Assembly: GCA_030490835.1 (NCBI GenBank)
Contig: CM059975.1
Location: forward strand, 34,008,133-34,072,132
Reading direction: 5' to 3'
Source: Annona cherimola
Taxonomy: Eukaryota; Streptophyta; Magnoliopsida; Magnoliales; Annonaceae
Length of the DNA stretch: 64,000 bases
The notes beneath the pieces were generated by a model. It did not search any database. It worked only from the letters and a program-made list of their open reading frames with translations, and was not told the origin of the DNA. The position numbers and the translations under genes were made by a program. Numbering within the stretch: position 1 is the first letter of the stretch; every line of letters starts with the position of its first letter. Shown here piece by piece: positions 1-11,649 of this stretch.

Positions 1-796
1 ACGGTTTAGTCAATTAAAAAGTAGCCATGACATTCTTGTGGCATTCCAAATGAGCAACAGATGTCAGTGATATGCTGAGAGGTATTCGTCATTTCATGAT
101 ACTGTTCTGGCAACCAAATCAAAATGTAAAAACTATGAACTCTTTACTCTCAGATTTATTCTTAATGACTGCTATTTGACATATCTCATCAATTATTGAT
201 AACCAATTTTTCCTTAATAGTTAAAGTTTTACAAGATAATTTTAGTCACCAAAAATCAATTTTTTTAGCATCCTTTTCTGCATTTTTTTTAAAAATTCTG
301 TGATACATTAATTATTCAATTAATTTACTTTTTAATAATTTTTCATACCCTTTCATGCAACTACTTTATTCATTTTAACTTTATGTTTATAGTAATTACC
401 CCCAACATATAACATAAATATGAGCAGTTTTAAAACTCTAGTCATCTCAACCCAAATGGCAAGTGCATCTAATTTGTTCAGAAAAGGTGCCGGTGCCGTT
501 GCAACTTGTAACGTGATGGCTTCTAGCTTGCTCTCTCCTCTCACATGCAAATTTCCCAACCCAATATGATCACTTCAATATTGCATTGCTAACGTAAGCA
601 TCTCCAGCCGCCCGTTCGTTGCATGAATCTCCCATGAACCATTCCCCCCACGTCATCATTGCCCTTGATTCTCTGCAGCTTCTCGAGGTGATCAGGAGTT
701 CTCAGCTGTTTAAAAGCCAACACAACACAAACAATAATCTCAAAAAAGAACTGCAGGGTAGAGAATATTACGTCTGCTTCCCCACAACCCCAAGAA
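1..796. other. SWEET upstream region with decayed repeat
   Basis: No gene is seen here. Roughly 170-440 is very AT-rich and resembles the remnant of a Tourist-like MITE seen elsewhere in the window (runs such as TCATGCAACTAC and AACTTTATGTTTATAG). The part nearest the gene is less AT-rich. A TATA-like TTTAAAA lies at 709-715, about 80 bases before the SWEET start codon, so transcription could begin near 740. That promoter call is a guess from spacing and motif only. Confidence 0.4.
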
Positions 797-3349
797 ATGG
801 AATTGATTGCACTGCATCACCCCTGGGCTTTTGCATGCGGCATTTTAGGTGCTAGAAAGGATGCCATTGCTGGCTCTCTTTTCTTCTGTCTGGTTGCTTA
901 TTTGCTTGATTATATGTCTCTATATTAATTGCTTGCTAACTTCTATTTTTTGGGCTTTGTGTATGTTAGGTAATATTATATCGTTTTTGGTGTACTTGGC
1001 CCCGCTGTAAGCATTTTGTTGAGTAAATTAATCATTTTGTTTTTATTTATCCTCTACAACATCTGCCGATAAAGCTTCCTCAACAAGCATAGATAGCTAT
1101 TCTGCATGGAGAATATTATTCATGTGATCATTTGTTGGCATGTTTCAGCTCCCTTTATATATGCAGGAGGGTAGTGGAGAAAGCTTTATTTACAAATGTC
1201 TTGGGGAACTTCGCTCTTCCTTATTAAATGCATGAAGTTAATGGGTGTTTTGTTTTGCAGCCCAACATTTTGCAGCATATACAAGAAGGGATCAACAGGA
1301 GGGTTTCAATCAACACCTTATGTGGTGGCTCTCTTCTCTGCCATGCTATGGCTGTACTACGGCTTCCTTATGAGCAATGGTATGATGCTGATTACAACCA
1401 ATACCATTGGTTGCGCCATTGAAGGATCATACATAGTAATGTATTTCTTGTTTGCACCTAGGAAGGCCAAGGTGCGTGGGTGTACATATATTTTTCGCTA
1501 CTTCAATTCCTTTCTTCCTTCTCTCTCTTGCATTCTGTGAGCATACAAGGAATTACATCCTCTAAAAATTATTTCATAACAGTTCATCGTGCAATTCTGG
1601 CATGGAAATGTACCGTGAACAATAAGAATCCGCTGATTTCAAAGTGTCCTAACGAATCTTACTTTTGTTGAGAGATTCATGAATGCAATCTAATCACCAT
1701 GCAACAGGTACTTGTTGGAGATTCGCTTTCAATACGAGAACTGTACTAGAGCAGAAATTTATTTCTAGGGTGTGTTTGGCAATGGAGATAAAATGACGAG
1801 TTAAAATTTTTCAATTTAAAATTTTTTACTTTCCGCATTTACTATATTTTTTAATTATTTTTTCATATTTTTCTATACAACTACCCTACTTTTCAATCAT
1901 TTTTATACAATTACTCGTACAACTAACCTATCTATTTTAATTTTATCATCTTTACTCCTCATCATTACCCCTATCATATCACATCATTTGACAACTTTTA
2001 TTTTCCAAAAATTTTCAACAAAAATTTTATCTATTCCCAAATGCACCCTTAAGAAATAAAAAAGTAGTAGCATTTGGAAAAAAAATTTCCTTGGCTTTCT
2101 TACGTACTTTTCAATACGATGCTTAACTACTTAATATCATCAACCGGGCAACGCCCCGCTGGTTTCACATCGTGACTTGATAGTCACAGGTGCAGAATTC
2201 GATTCTGCTTGGGAGCTATCTTGCCTTCCTTGATGTAATTAAAAAAAAAAAAAAAAAAACTACTTAATGTCCGTAGTTCGATTAGTTTGATTCTGCCTGG
2301 GAGCTGTCTTCCCTTCCTTGATGTAATAATTAAAAAATAAAACTACTTAATGTCTGTTTATGACTTGGATAAGATGTAAGATGAGGGTGTCTGAAGAAAA
2401 AAGTGTTGTTATCAGCAAAAATAAATTTGGTTTTTATTAAGAATAAATTTCATCTAAAAAATCTATAAGAACAAACGTAGTTAATATTCCTTTTGATGAT
2501 GAATAACAGATTGCCACGGCCACATTGTTGATGTCCTTAAATGTGGGCGTATTCGGGCTGATATTTCTCCTCACATTCAAGCTGGCAAAAGGCAGCAGAC
2601 GCATTGAAATCTTGGGATGGATCTGTTCTTCATTGTCGGTTAGTGTGTTTGCTGCGCCGCTCAGCATCATGGTAAGCATGCTGCTAAATTACCTGTTTAA
2701 TTTGCCTTATCTATTTCTGAAGTTTCATTGCATACGTAATTATCTGCTGCTTACATATATGGTAATTTCTTGCAGGGGCTGGTGATAAGAACCAAGAGCG
2801 TCGAATTCATGCCGATTTCCCTGTCATTCTTCCTTATTCTTTCTGCCGTCGTTTGGTTCTGTTATGGCTTCCTCATCAAGGACATATTCATTGCTGTAAG
2901 TAGCCGAAGCCAGCTTAGGCTCCAAAGTATAACACTACTGCAAAAATGAAAATGCTATATGGTACTGATAGTCTTAGATTTATTTTTTTATTTATTTGTA
3001 AATTCGGCTATTCTTATCATCATCTGCTAAAAAGTAATATGACGCGCATAGATTCATCAAAACTTTTATCCCCCAACTGTTTTTTACGTCATTTCTAACG
3101 ACATTCATGATTTTTGTGTCATGAGCTAATGATCAGTTGCCAAATGTGCTTGGATTTGCATTTGGGTCGGCTCAAATGATTCTCTACATAATATACAAGG
3201 ATGCAAAGAAGACAGTGTCAGAAGAAAAATTGCCTGAAGAAGATGAGGTTGCTAGGCCAACTTCAGCGATTATCAATTTGGAAGCTGGAAATCAGCTAGC
3301 TGATAAACAAGCAGCGAGGCCCATTGAACTGACCGAAATCCATGTGTAA
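797..3349 (+). CDS. SWEET: SWEET bidirectional sugar transporter
   Basis: Membrane sugar uniporter of the MtN3/saliva family, moving glucose or sucrose down its gradient across the plasma or vacuolar membrane. Six exons can be joined in frame: 797-848, 970-1006, 1261-1471, 2510-2671, 2776-2895 and 3137-3349, giving 264 residues. Exon lengths 37, 211, 162 and 120 match the usual SWEET gene layout as I recall it. Two MtN3 repeats are visible: the first holds [15 protein letters not shown] and the second [20 protein letters not shown] followed by RTKSVEFMP. Seven membrane segments are expected. The short hydrophilic tail after the last segment is acidic and then ends in TEIHV. The start [17 protein letters not shown] resembles clade III (sucrose-type) SWEETs, but clade assignment is tentative. 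Every intron starts GT and ends AG, and no stop or frameshift interrupts the model, so the gene looks functional. Intron 3 is swollen by a MITE and a SINE. Confidence 0.93.
1768..2048. mobile_element. Tourist-like MITE in SWEET intron 3
   Basis: It begins GGGTGTGTTTGGCAATGG and ends CCAAATGCACCC, imperfect inverted termini. It is flanked by TAG on the left and TTA on the right, close to the TTA/TAA target of PIF/Harbinger-type MITEs. The interior is AT-rich and non-coding. The same family recurs more than ten times in the window. Confidence 0.75.
2136..2340 (+). mobile_element. tRNA-derived SINE plus truncated second copy
   Basis: The first copy runs from 2136 to a poly(A) tail ending near 2257. 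It contains a degenerate pol III B-box-like GAATTCGATTCTGC and a 3' part TGGGAGCTATCTTGCCTTCC. A shorter second copy (2269-2340) repeats the 3' part, TGGGAGCTGTCTTCCCTTCC, and ends in an A-rich tail. The 11-base string AACTACTTAAT stands before the first copy (2125), between the copies (2258) and after the second (2341). This is the pattern of target-site duplications. The SINE call rests on tail, target duplication and B-box; the A-box is unclear. Confidence 0.65.
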
Positions 3350-4152
3350 TGCGCGGTGTATGCATGCAAATACACGTATCCCACTGCTCATGTTGCAATC
3401 GTTTTCTTACTTCAAACGAAAAAAAAAAAAAAAAAGAAGTCGGAATAGTTTTCTTCTTTGTTCTTTCATATATAAGCACTTCCGCTCTATGTATCATCCA
3501 CGGCGCCAGAGAATACTTTTCGTGTAGGAATCAGAGGGAGTTGTAATATGGGACTCTAGAACCATCCTCATCGAGTTGGAATAGGCTGAATAATTTGGCA
3601 GTAGAAATTAAATGAAACTTTTCCGTATCATTCGATCATGAATAGGGGTAGCAATAGAAATAATTTGGCAATTGAAGTTCTTCTTAATCTTAGGTTGGGC
3701 GGACCATATTTAAATCCTATCAGAGGTAACAATCCGGGTATTTTTGCAAAATCACAAGAAGATGAGTAGAGAAATGAAAATAGCCTTAACCAGATTATAA
3801 AACTTAAATTCATTTACATCATTTCCCAAGCCACTGAATGAGCTAACTAAGCGACCTCAATATTAGCTATGTCTGACATTTGAACAATGTACTTTCACAC
3901 TCCATTAATGTCATCATACTTCATAGAAGTTAATTAATTTAATTAATTTGTGAGCATTCTAACCAATGCTTAATTTGACCTGCTAAACTGTTCTTTAATT
4001 GAGTTAAGAAAAGTCCTAACACTTCTATTATCAAGAATAGAACATCTAACCATCTTCGCAATCTAGCTCTTAACAATTATAAGAGTTTAATCGAACGCTC
4101 CCACTTAAACCTTTTGTATTTTGGTACTTTAAGCAATTATTAGGTAACCAAA
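3350..4152. other. SWEET 3' flank, no gene
   Basis: The first few hundred bases are probably the SWEET 3' UTR. They include an A15 tract near 3420-3435. The rest is AT-rich intergenic DNA with no convincing reading frame. Confidence 0.5.
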
Positions 4153-4984
4153 TGTAGCACGTGGTTTTTAGCGCGCTACGATGGGCCGGCGAATGGGCCT
4201 AAAAAGTGTAAAGTATGCTCATAAAATATATATAACCATGAACTAAAATGTGAAAATAAAATACGCATACACTAGAAAAGAAAAAAAATGATTATGAGAT
4301 GCAAGTTAGCAGGTTAGCGGGCTAGACGTGATGCAAGTTAGGTGCAGAAATTAAACGTGCAAAAATAAAAATGTAAACGATGTAGAAGAGGGGTTCAAGA
4401 TCAGAAATGAAAAAAATATAAAAGGTGTAGACATGGGGGTTAAAGAAGGGAGATGCAAGCATTAAAGTTTTTAGATGATGCAGGTTTTTTTAGAGATTTT
4501 TAAATGATGCGAGTTAGACAAACGCAAACATGTATCTCAATTAGACGCAATTAGCAGTTAGTAATATGCGTACAAATAAAGATAAAATGTAATATATTAA
4601 CTTCAGGAGTCGCCATTAACCATATAACGGTGGTTAGTCCGTATACAATAAGGCACTGAAATACAGAGATTTCCTAGGTGAACTCACAACTAGAAAAAAA
4701 ATACAATTTTATTTTTCTAGTACATCGTCCTAGGAGTGCAAAAAGATTAATATATTTTTTTTATGTAAAAGCTCAGGAGGGTGGAGACGGGAATTTAATC
4801 CCTAGACTTTTTTTGAGACCCTAACTCAATCTGGAAAGTTGGGTGCGTGTATTAGTTCTTGTTGCGTGGAAAACAAAAAAAAACGAGAGAGAGACGATGA
4901 TGCTAAAGAAACGGACGGGCTGGAATTCCTTTCCCTACTCTGTGTTTTTCTTTTTTTTCTTTTTTTGAGAAAATAAGCACAGAT

Positions 4985-5640
4985 TTTTGGAGCAGGTGAA
5001 GAGGGGCGTTTTTTTTTCGAAGAAAAAAAAAGAACGAGAAAATGAGAAGGAAATAGAGAAATGACGTGCTGGACTTCTTTTGTTTTGTTTTTGTTTTTGT
5101 TTTTTTTTTTAAATGGGAAAATGAAAAGGAAAAAGAGAAATGACGTGCTGGATTTTTTTTTTGTTTTTTTTTTTAAAAAAACGAGAAAATGAAAAGGAAA
5201 AAGAGAAATGATGTGTTGGACCCCTTTTTGTTTTTTTAAAAAATGAGAAAATGAAAAGAAGAAAGAGAAATGACGTGCTGGACTTTTGTTTTTTTTTAAA
5301 AAAAAAAAAAAAAGAAGAAAATGAAAAGGAGGAATGAAAATGCGCTGGAGGGTTTTTGCTCCTTTTGATGTTTTTTTTTTTTAATAATAAAAAAAAACGA
5401 AAATGAAAGAAAGGGAAGAGAAGGACGGTGACACTGGAGCCTGTGTGCTCGTTTTCTTTTTTTAGAAAAAACGAAAAAATGCAAAAGGAAGAGAGAGGAG
5501 AAAACGGTGTGCTTAGAACGGGTTTTTTTTTTAAAAAAACGAAAAAAACGTGAACAGAAAAAAAAGGAAACGCTGGTTATTTTTCTTGATTTTTTTTTTA
5601 AAAAAAAACGAAAAAATTGAAAAGAGAGTGACGACGTGCT

Positions 5641-5698
<58 letters not shown>

Positions 5699-5770
5699 AA
5701 AAAAACGAAAAAAATATGGAAAGGAGAAAGACGAACGTGCTGTTGCTGTTTTGGGTTTTTTTTTTTAAAA
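4985..5770. repeat. Degenerate minisatellite, unit about 65-75 bp
   Basis: About ten diverged units each contain an A-rich stretch (AACGAGAAAATGAAAAGG), then GAGAAATGACGTGCTGG, then a T-run. The most regular units lie between 5030 and 5340. Later units keep GAAAA...GTGCTGG but vary in length. The array lies inside the solo LTR. Confidence 0.75.
5643..5695. repeat. (TA)n microsatellite
   Basis: An uninterrupted TA run of about 26 units sits inside one minisatellite unit of the solo LTR, directly after GTGCTGG. Confidence 0.95.
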
Positions 5771-6835
5771 AAAAACTAAAATTAAAATCAGAAAGGATGT
5801 GCCGCTGGTCTGTATTTTTGGCGGAAAAAAAAAATCAAAAGGAACCAATAAGGGTGGTGATGGAGTCCGTTTGCTCGTTTTCTTTAAAAAAAACTAAACA
5901 GGTGGGAAGATGGGTTTCCAAGGAGAAAAAGAGAGTGGCTGGTTTTGGGATATTTTTTTCACCTCGAAATAAGAGGAGAGTGTCCTCTTTTATAGGTTTT
6001 TAAGTTTGAGAAATTGCAACTTGATATTTCTTTTGATTTTTTTGCACAATTCCCATATTTCCTTCTTTTGTAAAATTCTAACAAAAATGGGCCTTTTGGT
6101 AATTCTACGAGTGGTTTTTGAAAACCACTAATGGGGCCCATGGTTTTGTTTGGCTTGTAAGGCAAACCTTTTTTTAGCCATTGATTTTATGTATTTTTGA
6201 CCTTTTATTTATGTCTTGATTATTAAATATTTTCCTTGATTTTTGATAGGGCCCACATTTATTGATGTTCTTTATTCATTTTAACGGTTCAGATTTTTAC
6301 TTAATAAGTTGGATTCATCGAATTTATTTAGCACTTAAAAATATTGCAAATTCCTCTCTTTCTTTGGTCAAATAAGTTTTGACCATTAAAATCTCCTAAA
6401 ATATTAATTATTTGTTTAATCTGAGCCGCTCATCATGTCGATTCTGCTCCACTTGTCTTAAGAAAGTATCCTCCATTTCATCCTAGATGCGAATTGCCCG
6501 TGATTTTACATATGGATTAGTGATCGTTACCTCCTTAGTGGGCTTGAAGCGTTGAAGGCCCGTGAATCCTACACATGTTGGGCTTGCAAAATATATGAGT
6601 TAGAAAAATGAATCCACAAATCCATAAACGTGTATAATAGTAGGCCCATCTTGAAATTTTCTATTTTCGTATATATATTTTTTTTTATGTTTTTGTAGGG
6701 TGTCAACACCAAATAGATTCAGATTCGTTTTCTTGGAAGCTGGAAACGTGACCAAAATGCAACTTGCTATCTTTCAAGCTCCTAAAATCTGAATCTAGCT
6801 AATTTATTTAGATAACTACTAAAAGAGTAAATTCC

Positions 6836-7242
6836 ATGTACCTATGAATTTGATCTTTAATTTTCACTTATACTCAGACTTTCAAAATTTTCAAATATAC
6901 TCATCCATTTTACCCAGAAAATTATTCATACCCATGCCCGTTGAAAAATGATAAATATGCGGAAAATCTAATTATAAATTTATAAATAAAAATTCATATT
7001 TAAATGGTATATGATTCTATAGCTATAAAAGTATGATTTTATAGCTATAGAAGTACTAAAACTTCATTTGAATCTGAATTTTTTGCTTAAAATTATAATT
7101 AAGGTCTAGGCATATTCATTATTTCACAAAAGACTATGGTATAAATAAAATTTTAGGCAAAATTCATAAATATATTTGGAATTTTTGAAAACACTCAGGT
7201 ATAAATAGAATTAAAGGTAAAATTCATGATTATGTGGAATTT
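6836..7242. mobile_element. Foldback element with long inverted arms
   Basis: The left arm starts TAAATTCCATGTACCTATG. The right arm ends ATTCATGATTATGTGGAATTT, which is its reverse complement with mismatches. The arms are about 110-130 bp each around an AT-rich spacer. No coding sequence. The long arms suggest a Mutator-type non-autonomous element, but a target duplication is only weakly suggested (ACTAAAAGA against ACTAAAATT). Confidence 0.6.
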
Positions 7243-8593
7243 GCAATGACTAAAATTATCTATAAAACTGTAGTAAACTTTTTAAGCGGGCCTGACAAAA
7301 TCATCTCTTTCTTTTCCCCACAACATCTCCATTGTCTACTACTTCAAGCATCCCAAAAATTAAAACACATACAGGAGAAACCGCAACTTTCAGTCCCTAC
7401 ACAACCATAGCGACATTGACATTCGGTTCTCTACAACAGAAAAAGAAAAATACAAAACCAATAGCAAAGCAATACACCCTCGATTTCTTACTTAAAACAG
7501 AAGTCTTGCAAGGTCAGCCTTCCCCAACTGCACAACTGCTACCCTACCCTTGCCTTACCAGCCAAGACAGCAAAAATGCAAAATCAGTGCACTGCAATCA
7601 GATCCTTAGGGAAAAATCTGAAGCGATTAACCAACCAGAGTGGTTGATGAGAGCTGCACGCTTAACCTGAGATCGCATTTTCAAAAACCCTTTCCAAAAT
7701 GAATCCAACATATGAAACCAAGGGATGAGGCATCAAGCCCTCATCATAACACGGTTAAAAGAGACAGGAGACATTACAGGACACATGCTCAAATATCAAA
7801 TACCTAAAACATTGGCCGGAACCAAACTCTCTACTGGCAGTGTCAACTGTCAACAAATCATCAATGGAGAACCACTCATCCTGTGAAGTGTGGAAATAGC
7901 AGAAACTCAGAACTCCAGATTTTAATGTAACATTTACGATCTGTCGCGTATACAATCAGTCGATCAGTGATGCAAAGTCTCCCCTGAGGTATGCACCATC
8001 TTGTTCAGACACCATCATGTCAATCAGGAAAAGCAATTCTTCTACTGGAACAAGTAACCAAGTTGATTGCAAACACAGCAATAGGATGACCCACATCATC
8101 AGTCCTATCAACCACCAGGACTAGAGCACTTATTTATGTGTCATGAATTGGACTTGGCTTTTAAAACTCAGCAAAACTCTACTGAAGAAGAATAGAAAGA
8201 ATGCTCAGCTAGGAAACAGGGGTTTGAATCATTAGTATACCTACAATAGCCAACAATGGCAGCCGCAGCTCCAGTTTCCATAGGCACCCAAGGAACAATC
8301 GGATTTCTCATCTTGCAGGAAATTAATTACTTCAGAAGCCTTGAGCTAGACCACTGTGAGATGACACACAAACTGGAGGCACAGACCACCACCAGGGGTC
8401 CTGCTTGCTGTGGCACTAGGATTAAATTTGGGTCTGCAGTGATGATCACCATGAAGAAAAAGACAAAGAACAAGAGAAAAAGAAGCTGCTTTCTGAGCCT
8501 CTGTTCAACAATGGAGGTCGCAGATGACCAGGCAACAAGGGTGCAAGGGTTCAGCTACAGAAACTTGAAAATAGATGGGAAAAATGAACGAGG
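7243..8593. other. Probable 3' UTR and flank of minus-strand gene
   Basis: Moderate-GC, low-repeat DNA directly downstream of the minus-strand coding region. Short open frames on both strands here show no recognisable domain. Part of it is likely the 3' UTR of the 8594-9103 gene; how far the transcript extends cannot be told from the sequence. Confidence 0.4.
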
Positions 8594-9103
8594 TTAGGTG
8601 ATGGTTTCTGAGAGCTTTGAGAAGCCAAGCTTCTTGAGCCGAGTCATTATGGGAGCAGCCCATGCTTTATCAGGGTTACTGCTGCATTTGACATCTACAA
8701 CTTCTACAATATATGGTCCTTTCTTGTCCGGTTTCCCTCTGTTTGGATTTTTTCCAGTAGGATGATTGCTAGAGCCAAGCATTGGAATATGATAGTCATT
8801 GCTTGGGAGGCTGGTTCTTGTTTTTTGCATACCATCAGGATTTGTATCATCATTACAACCACTGCTGCTGGCTTCATTGGGAGAATTTCTCCTTGGCTGT
8901 GATTTTTTCGGAATTGAACCACAGGGCACTGAAACTGGGACAGTCTGAGGTTTCCTCCTAGAGGAAGTCGATGTTTCAGGCATTTGCTTTGTCATGGAGT
9001 TCATTTCCCTACTCATCAATGCACCAACCGTACCTGTTGCCCCAACACGAATTGAGCCTCCACCACCCTTGATATCTGCAAGTTTCTGAGCCATGACTGT
9101 CAC
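8594..9103 (-). CDS. Conserved-looking plant protein of unknown function
   Basis: A 169-residue open frame begins MTVMAQKLADIKGGGGSIRV and ends KLGFSKLSETIT. The N-terminal part is glycine-rich (ADIKGGGGSIRVGATGTVGA). The middle (about 40-120) is Ser/Pro/Asn/Lys-rich and looks disordered, with basic patches such as RRKP and KKSQPRRN. The C-terminal 45 residues look structured: GPYIVEVVDVKCSSNPDKAW, then a basic stretch. This arrangement resembles a small plant-only family that I recall without a known function, so I assign none. There is no signal peptide or membrane segment. A second ATG four codons in (MAQKL) could be the true start. A good 3' splice site (CTCTGTTTGCAG) on the minus strand would start this exon at 9244, leaving about 140 bases of 5' UTR before the ATG and at least one upstream non-coding exon. 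Confidence 0.72.
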   Translation of the reverse strand: MTVMAQKLADIKGGGGSIRVGATGTVGALMSREMNSMTKQMPETSTSSRRKPQTVPVSVPCGSIPKKSQPRRNSPNEASSSGCNDDTNPDGMQKTRTSLPSNDYHIPMLGSSNHPTGKNPNRGKPDKKGPYIVEVVDVKCSSNPDKAWAAPIMTRLKKLGFSKLSETIT

Positions 9104-9393
9104 TCAGTTTATCTTGGAAGAGATATATTTCCTTCTTTTTTTTTTCCCTCCAAAAGAAAAAACGTTCTTGCTGTTTGTGGCTTCAGAAATCTGAAGTTTT
9201 TATGAAGCAGCTAGCGACCAATGTTCAAGTCTGAGTCACAGTAGCTGCAAACAGAGGTAACTGTCACTCTATTATCTTGGAAGGCATATGTTTCCTATTT
9301 CTTTTTTATTTCAAGAAGAAAGCCCTTGCCACTTGCAGCTCTGCAATTCTGAGACTCATTATTCTGAAGCAGCAAGTGAATGAGCGACCATTT
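9096..9393. repeat. Tandem duplication at the gene's 5' end
   Basis: The segment 9096-9225 is repeated at 9260-9393. Both begin ACTGTCACTC, continue TATCTTGGAAG and end near GCGACCA. Identity looks roughly 70-75%. The downstream (coding-side) copy contains the 5' UTR and reaches into the start codon region; the other copy lies upstream of the inferred 3' splice site. Confidence 0.75.
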
Positions 9394-10545
9394 CCACTCC
9401 GCATAAACATACTCATATAAAATTACAAGTCGCCACCAACTTTAGAGGAAAAGCTGGAAAACAAAGTCATATGTAACTGGTCCACATTAGAGAATCAAGA
9501 TTAGGTTCTTAGTTATGCAAAGGGAAGGGTTTAGGCATCCTTTGCACCCCAAAAATGGGTTCCCATAGGTTTCTGTTAGTTTTCATTTCACCCACACATG
9601 CAACTTATTCAGGTTGATTTAAAACTTTCTGGTATATTTGTAAGCTATGAAAATTAAGTTTCCATGAATGAATGCACAAATCACTCTCAACAGGGCTTCA
9701 TTTCAAAAATGAGTGCATGGTTTAAGCAATTTTCCCACAAAAACATAATCAGAATACCAGCTATACAGATTCTTCATGTTTAAATTGCAAAGTGATGAAA
9801 ATCTGCAACACGGAGGATTCTAACAAATCTGAAATAAAATAACTGCATTCATTCAGATATTCTATTCCAAACATTCAAAAGAGTACAACCCTTTCCATTC
9901 ACAGATTCCAGATATACAGATTTCCATGTTTCAGATTACAAAATGAGAAAAATCTGTGTCACAATGAGGATCCCAACAAACTCTGGAAAGCAATAACTTC
10001 ATTCATTCAAATATTCCATTCCAGAACATTGAAAAGATTACAATCCCTTTTATTTACACAGGTTCTCATAGAAACTACAAAATGTAGTAGCAAGAAACAA
10101 GACTTATAAAAACTCAAGTAATGATAGATTATACAGATTATTCACAAAATTGTAAAATATCACAAATCACACGGATCTAGACAACATATACAGTAAGAAA
10201 ATTATTCAAAGATAAATATAGGAATGGGTAGTAGCTAACAGATGTGAATCATGAAGATGCGGAACTGAAAAATCATAATAAGTGACACCAAAAGAAATGA
10301 TGCGTGAAATAACAAAAACTTTAAATGCATGCATGCGAAAATGAAAAATCAAACTATATGTATTATCAGATACAGGAACAGGGACTCAAAACAAATATGG
10401 AGTAAGGCTAACAGAAGGGCAAGACTGATCAAAATAGCTGATATATTAATCAGATACAACTGGTTTTATTCCATATATATGAACTCAAACAACTAAAATG
10501 GCAGTAACCAACAGAAGCCAAAACACGATCCATGTATGTCAATCC

Positions 10546-10546
<1 letters not shown>

Positions 10547-10586
<40 letters not shown>
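10547..10586. repeat. (CAA)n microsatellite
   Basis: About 13 uninterrupted CAA units followed by an A-rich stretch. Its translations give poly-Thr or poly-Cys frames that are not genes. Confidence 0.95.
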
Positions 10587-10588
<2 letters not shown>

Positions 10589-11346
10589 AACAAAACAAAA
10601 AACAGAAAAACAGCATACCTCTCATGAATCGACTGAACAGCATGATAACTGAATTGTTGAACATGCTCAGCAGCAATAAGCTGGAAAAAAAAAATGGAGG
10701 CAGAAAAGATAGCTGTCAAAGAAAAACGAATTCAGTTAGCCAAAGGGGATGAATTGGATCATTCCAACCAACCAAAAAACCAGTATGAAATTGGACAGTG
10801 ATTATTTAAAAAAAAAAAAAAACGAAAACAAAATGATGAAACTCTACAATTTATTCAACACCGATCATAACTGATTTTATTTCATAGCCGTTTATTGATA
10901 TATTGATAGCAAAATCAATAGGACTACATGGTTTCTGCATGGCTAGAAAACAGGGAGAAAATGATCAGACGTATACCTGAACGGGGGTAGAGAAACAAAA
11001 CTCTATTGAGAGAGCTTGAGAGCCGCCCTTGAGAATCAATTCCAACCCCCCAAAACACAAGTTACCAATTGAGAAAATGGGAGAGCTAGAGAACTGTTCC
11101 CTAGAGAGAGTGAATTCGAAGCCTGGGAAAATGAATCATTATGCATTTATAGGAGTTCGTTAGGGTAGCAAAGGAATTTGCTTGGAAGTTTCCATGGTGG
11201 GTCCCATAACAGAACAGGGCAATCTTTGCTCTCCATCTCCTCACAAATCGTTATCACGGGGGAAAAATAACAAATTGATGATTCTGGTTTCTCAAAATTG
11301 CTTGACAACACCAGTTTTCAAAAATGCCAAAACACATCATATATTA

Positions 11347-11588
11347 GGAGCGTGTTTGGGAAGTGATAAAACTTTTAGCAGAAAAGATGTAATATGATAG
11401 CCATAATAATGAGGAGTAAAGAAAATAAAACTAAAATAGATAAGTTAGTTGTGTGAGTAGTTGTGTAGAAATAATTGAAAAGTAGGGCAACTGTATAGGA
11501 AGATGTGAAAAATAATTAAAAATAAGGTAGTTATGGAAAGTGAAAAGTTTTAGCTTGACATTTTTTATTTATTGCCAAACACACCCCA
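11347..11588. mobile_element. Tourist-like MITE
   Basis: Starts GGAGCGTGTTTGGGAAGTG after TTA and ends ATTGCCAAACACACCCC. Same family as the other GGGTGTGTTTGG elements. It is nested in the LTR-like fragment. Confidence 0.75.
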
Positions 11589-11649
11589 GATAAATTATTA
11601 ATATAAAATAATAAAATAAAATAAAAGGGACAAAATTGGGTGTCTGCAG

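Larger units (their letters stand above)
4153..6708. mobile_element. Solo LTR, probably Ty3/gypsy
   Basis: The element starts TGTAGCACGTGG and ends GGGTGTCAACA, so it has TG...CA ends. It is flanked on both sides by CCAAA (4148-4152 and 6709-6713), an exact 5-bp target duplication. It is 2,556 bp long with no coding capacity. The string GGAGTCGCCATTAACC near 4607 and the closing GTGTCAACA resemble LTRs of Ty3/gypsy elements that I recall from other plants; the superfamily call is therefore tentative. No second LTR or internal region is present, so this is best read as a solo LTR left by LTR-LTR recombination. A minisatellite fills its middle. Confidence 0.8.
9415..11648. mobile_element. LTR-like fragment, probably Ty3/gypsy
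   Basis: Near 9431 AAGTCGCCACCAACTTTAGAG, and at the other end GGGTGTCTGCA (11638-11648), match the start-region and end motifs of the other non-coding LTRs in this window. GCATTTATAGGAGTTCG near 11142 matches the TATAGAGGAGTTGGG block of the LTR at 15.7 kb. No open frame or second copy is found, so this is a solo or partial LTR. The left border is not defined and no target duplication was found. A Tourist-like MITE (11347-11588) is inserted near its right end. Confidence 0.45.

Noticed and set aside
7332..7670. 112-codon frame on the + strand
   Set aside because: No recognisable domain; it lies in the probable 3' UTR of the minus-strand gene.
10450..10752. Poly-Thr and poly-Cys reading frames
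   Set aside because: They are translations of a (CAA)n microsatellite.
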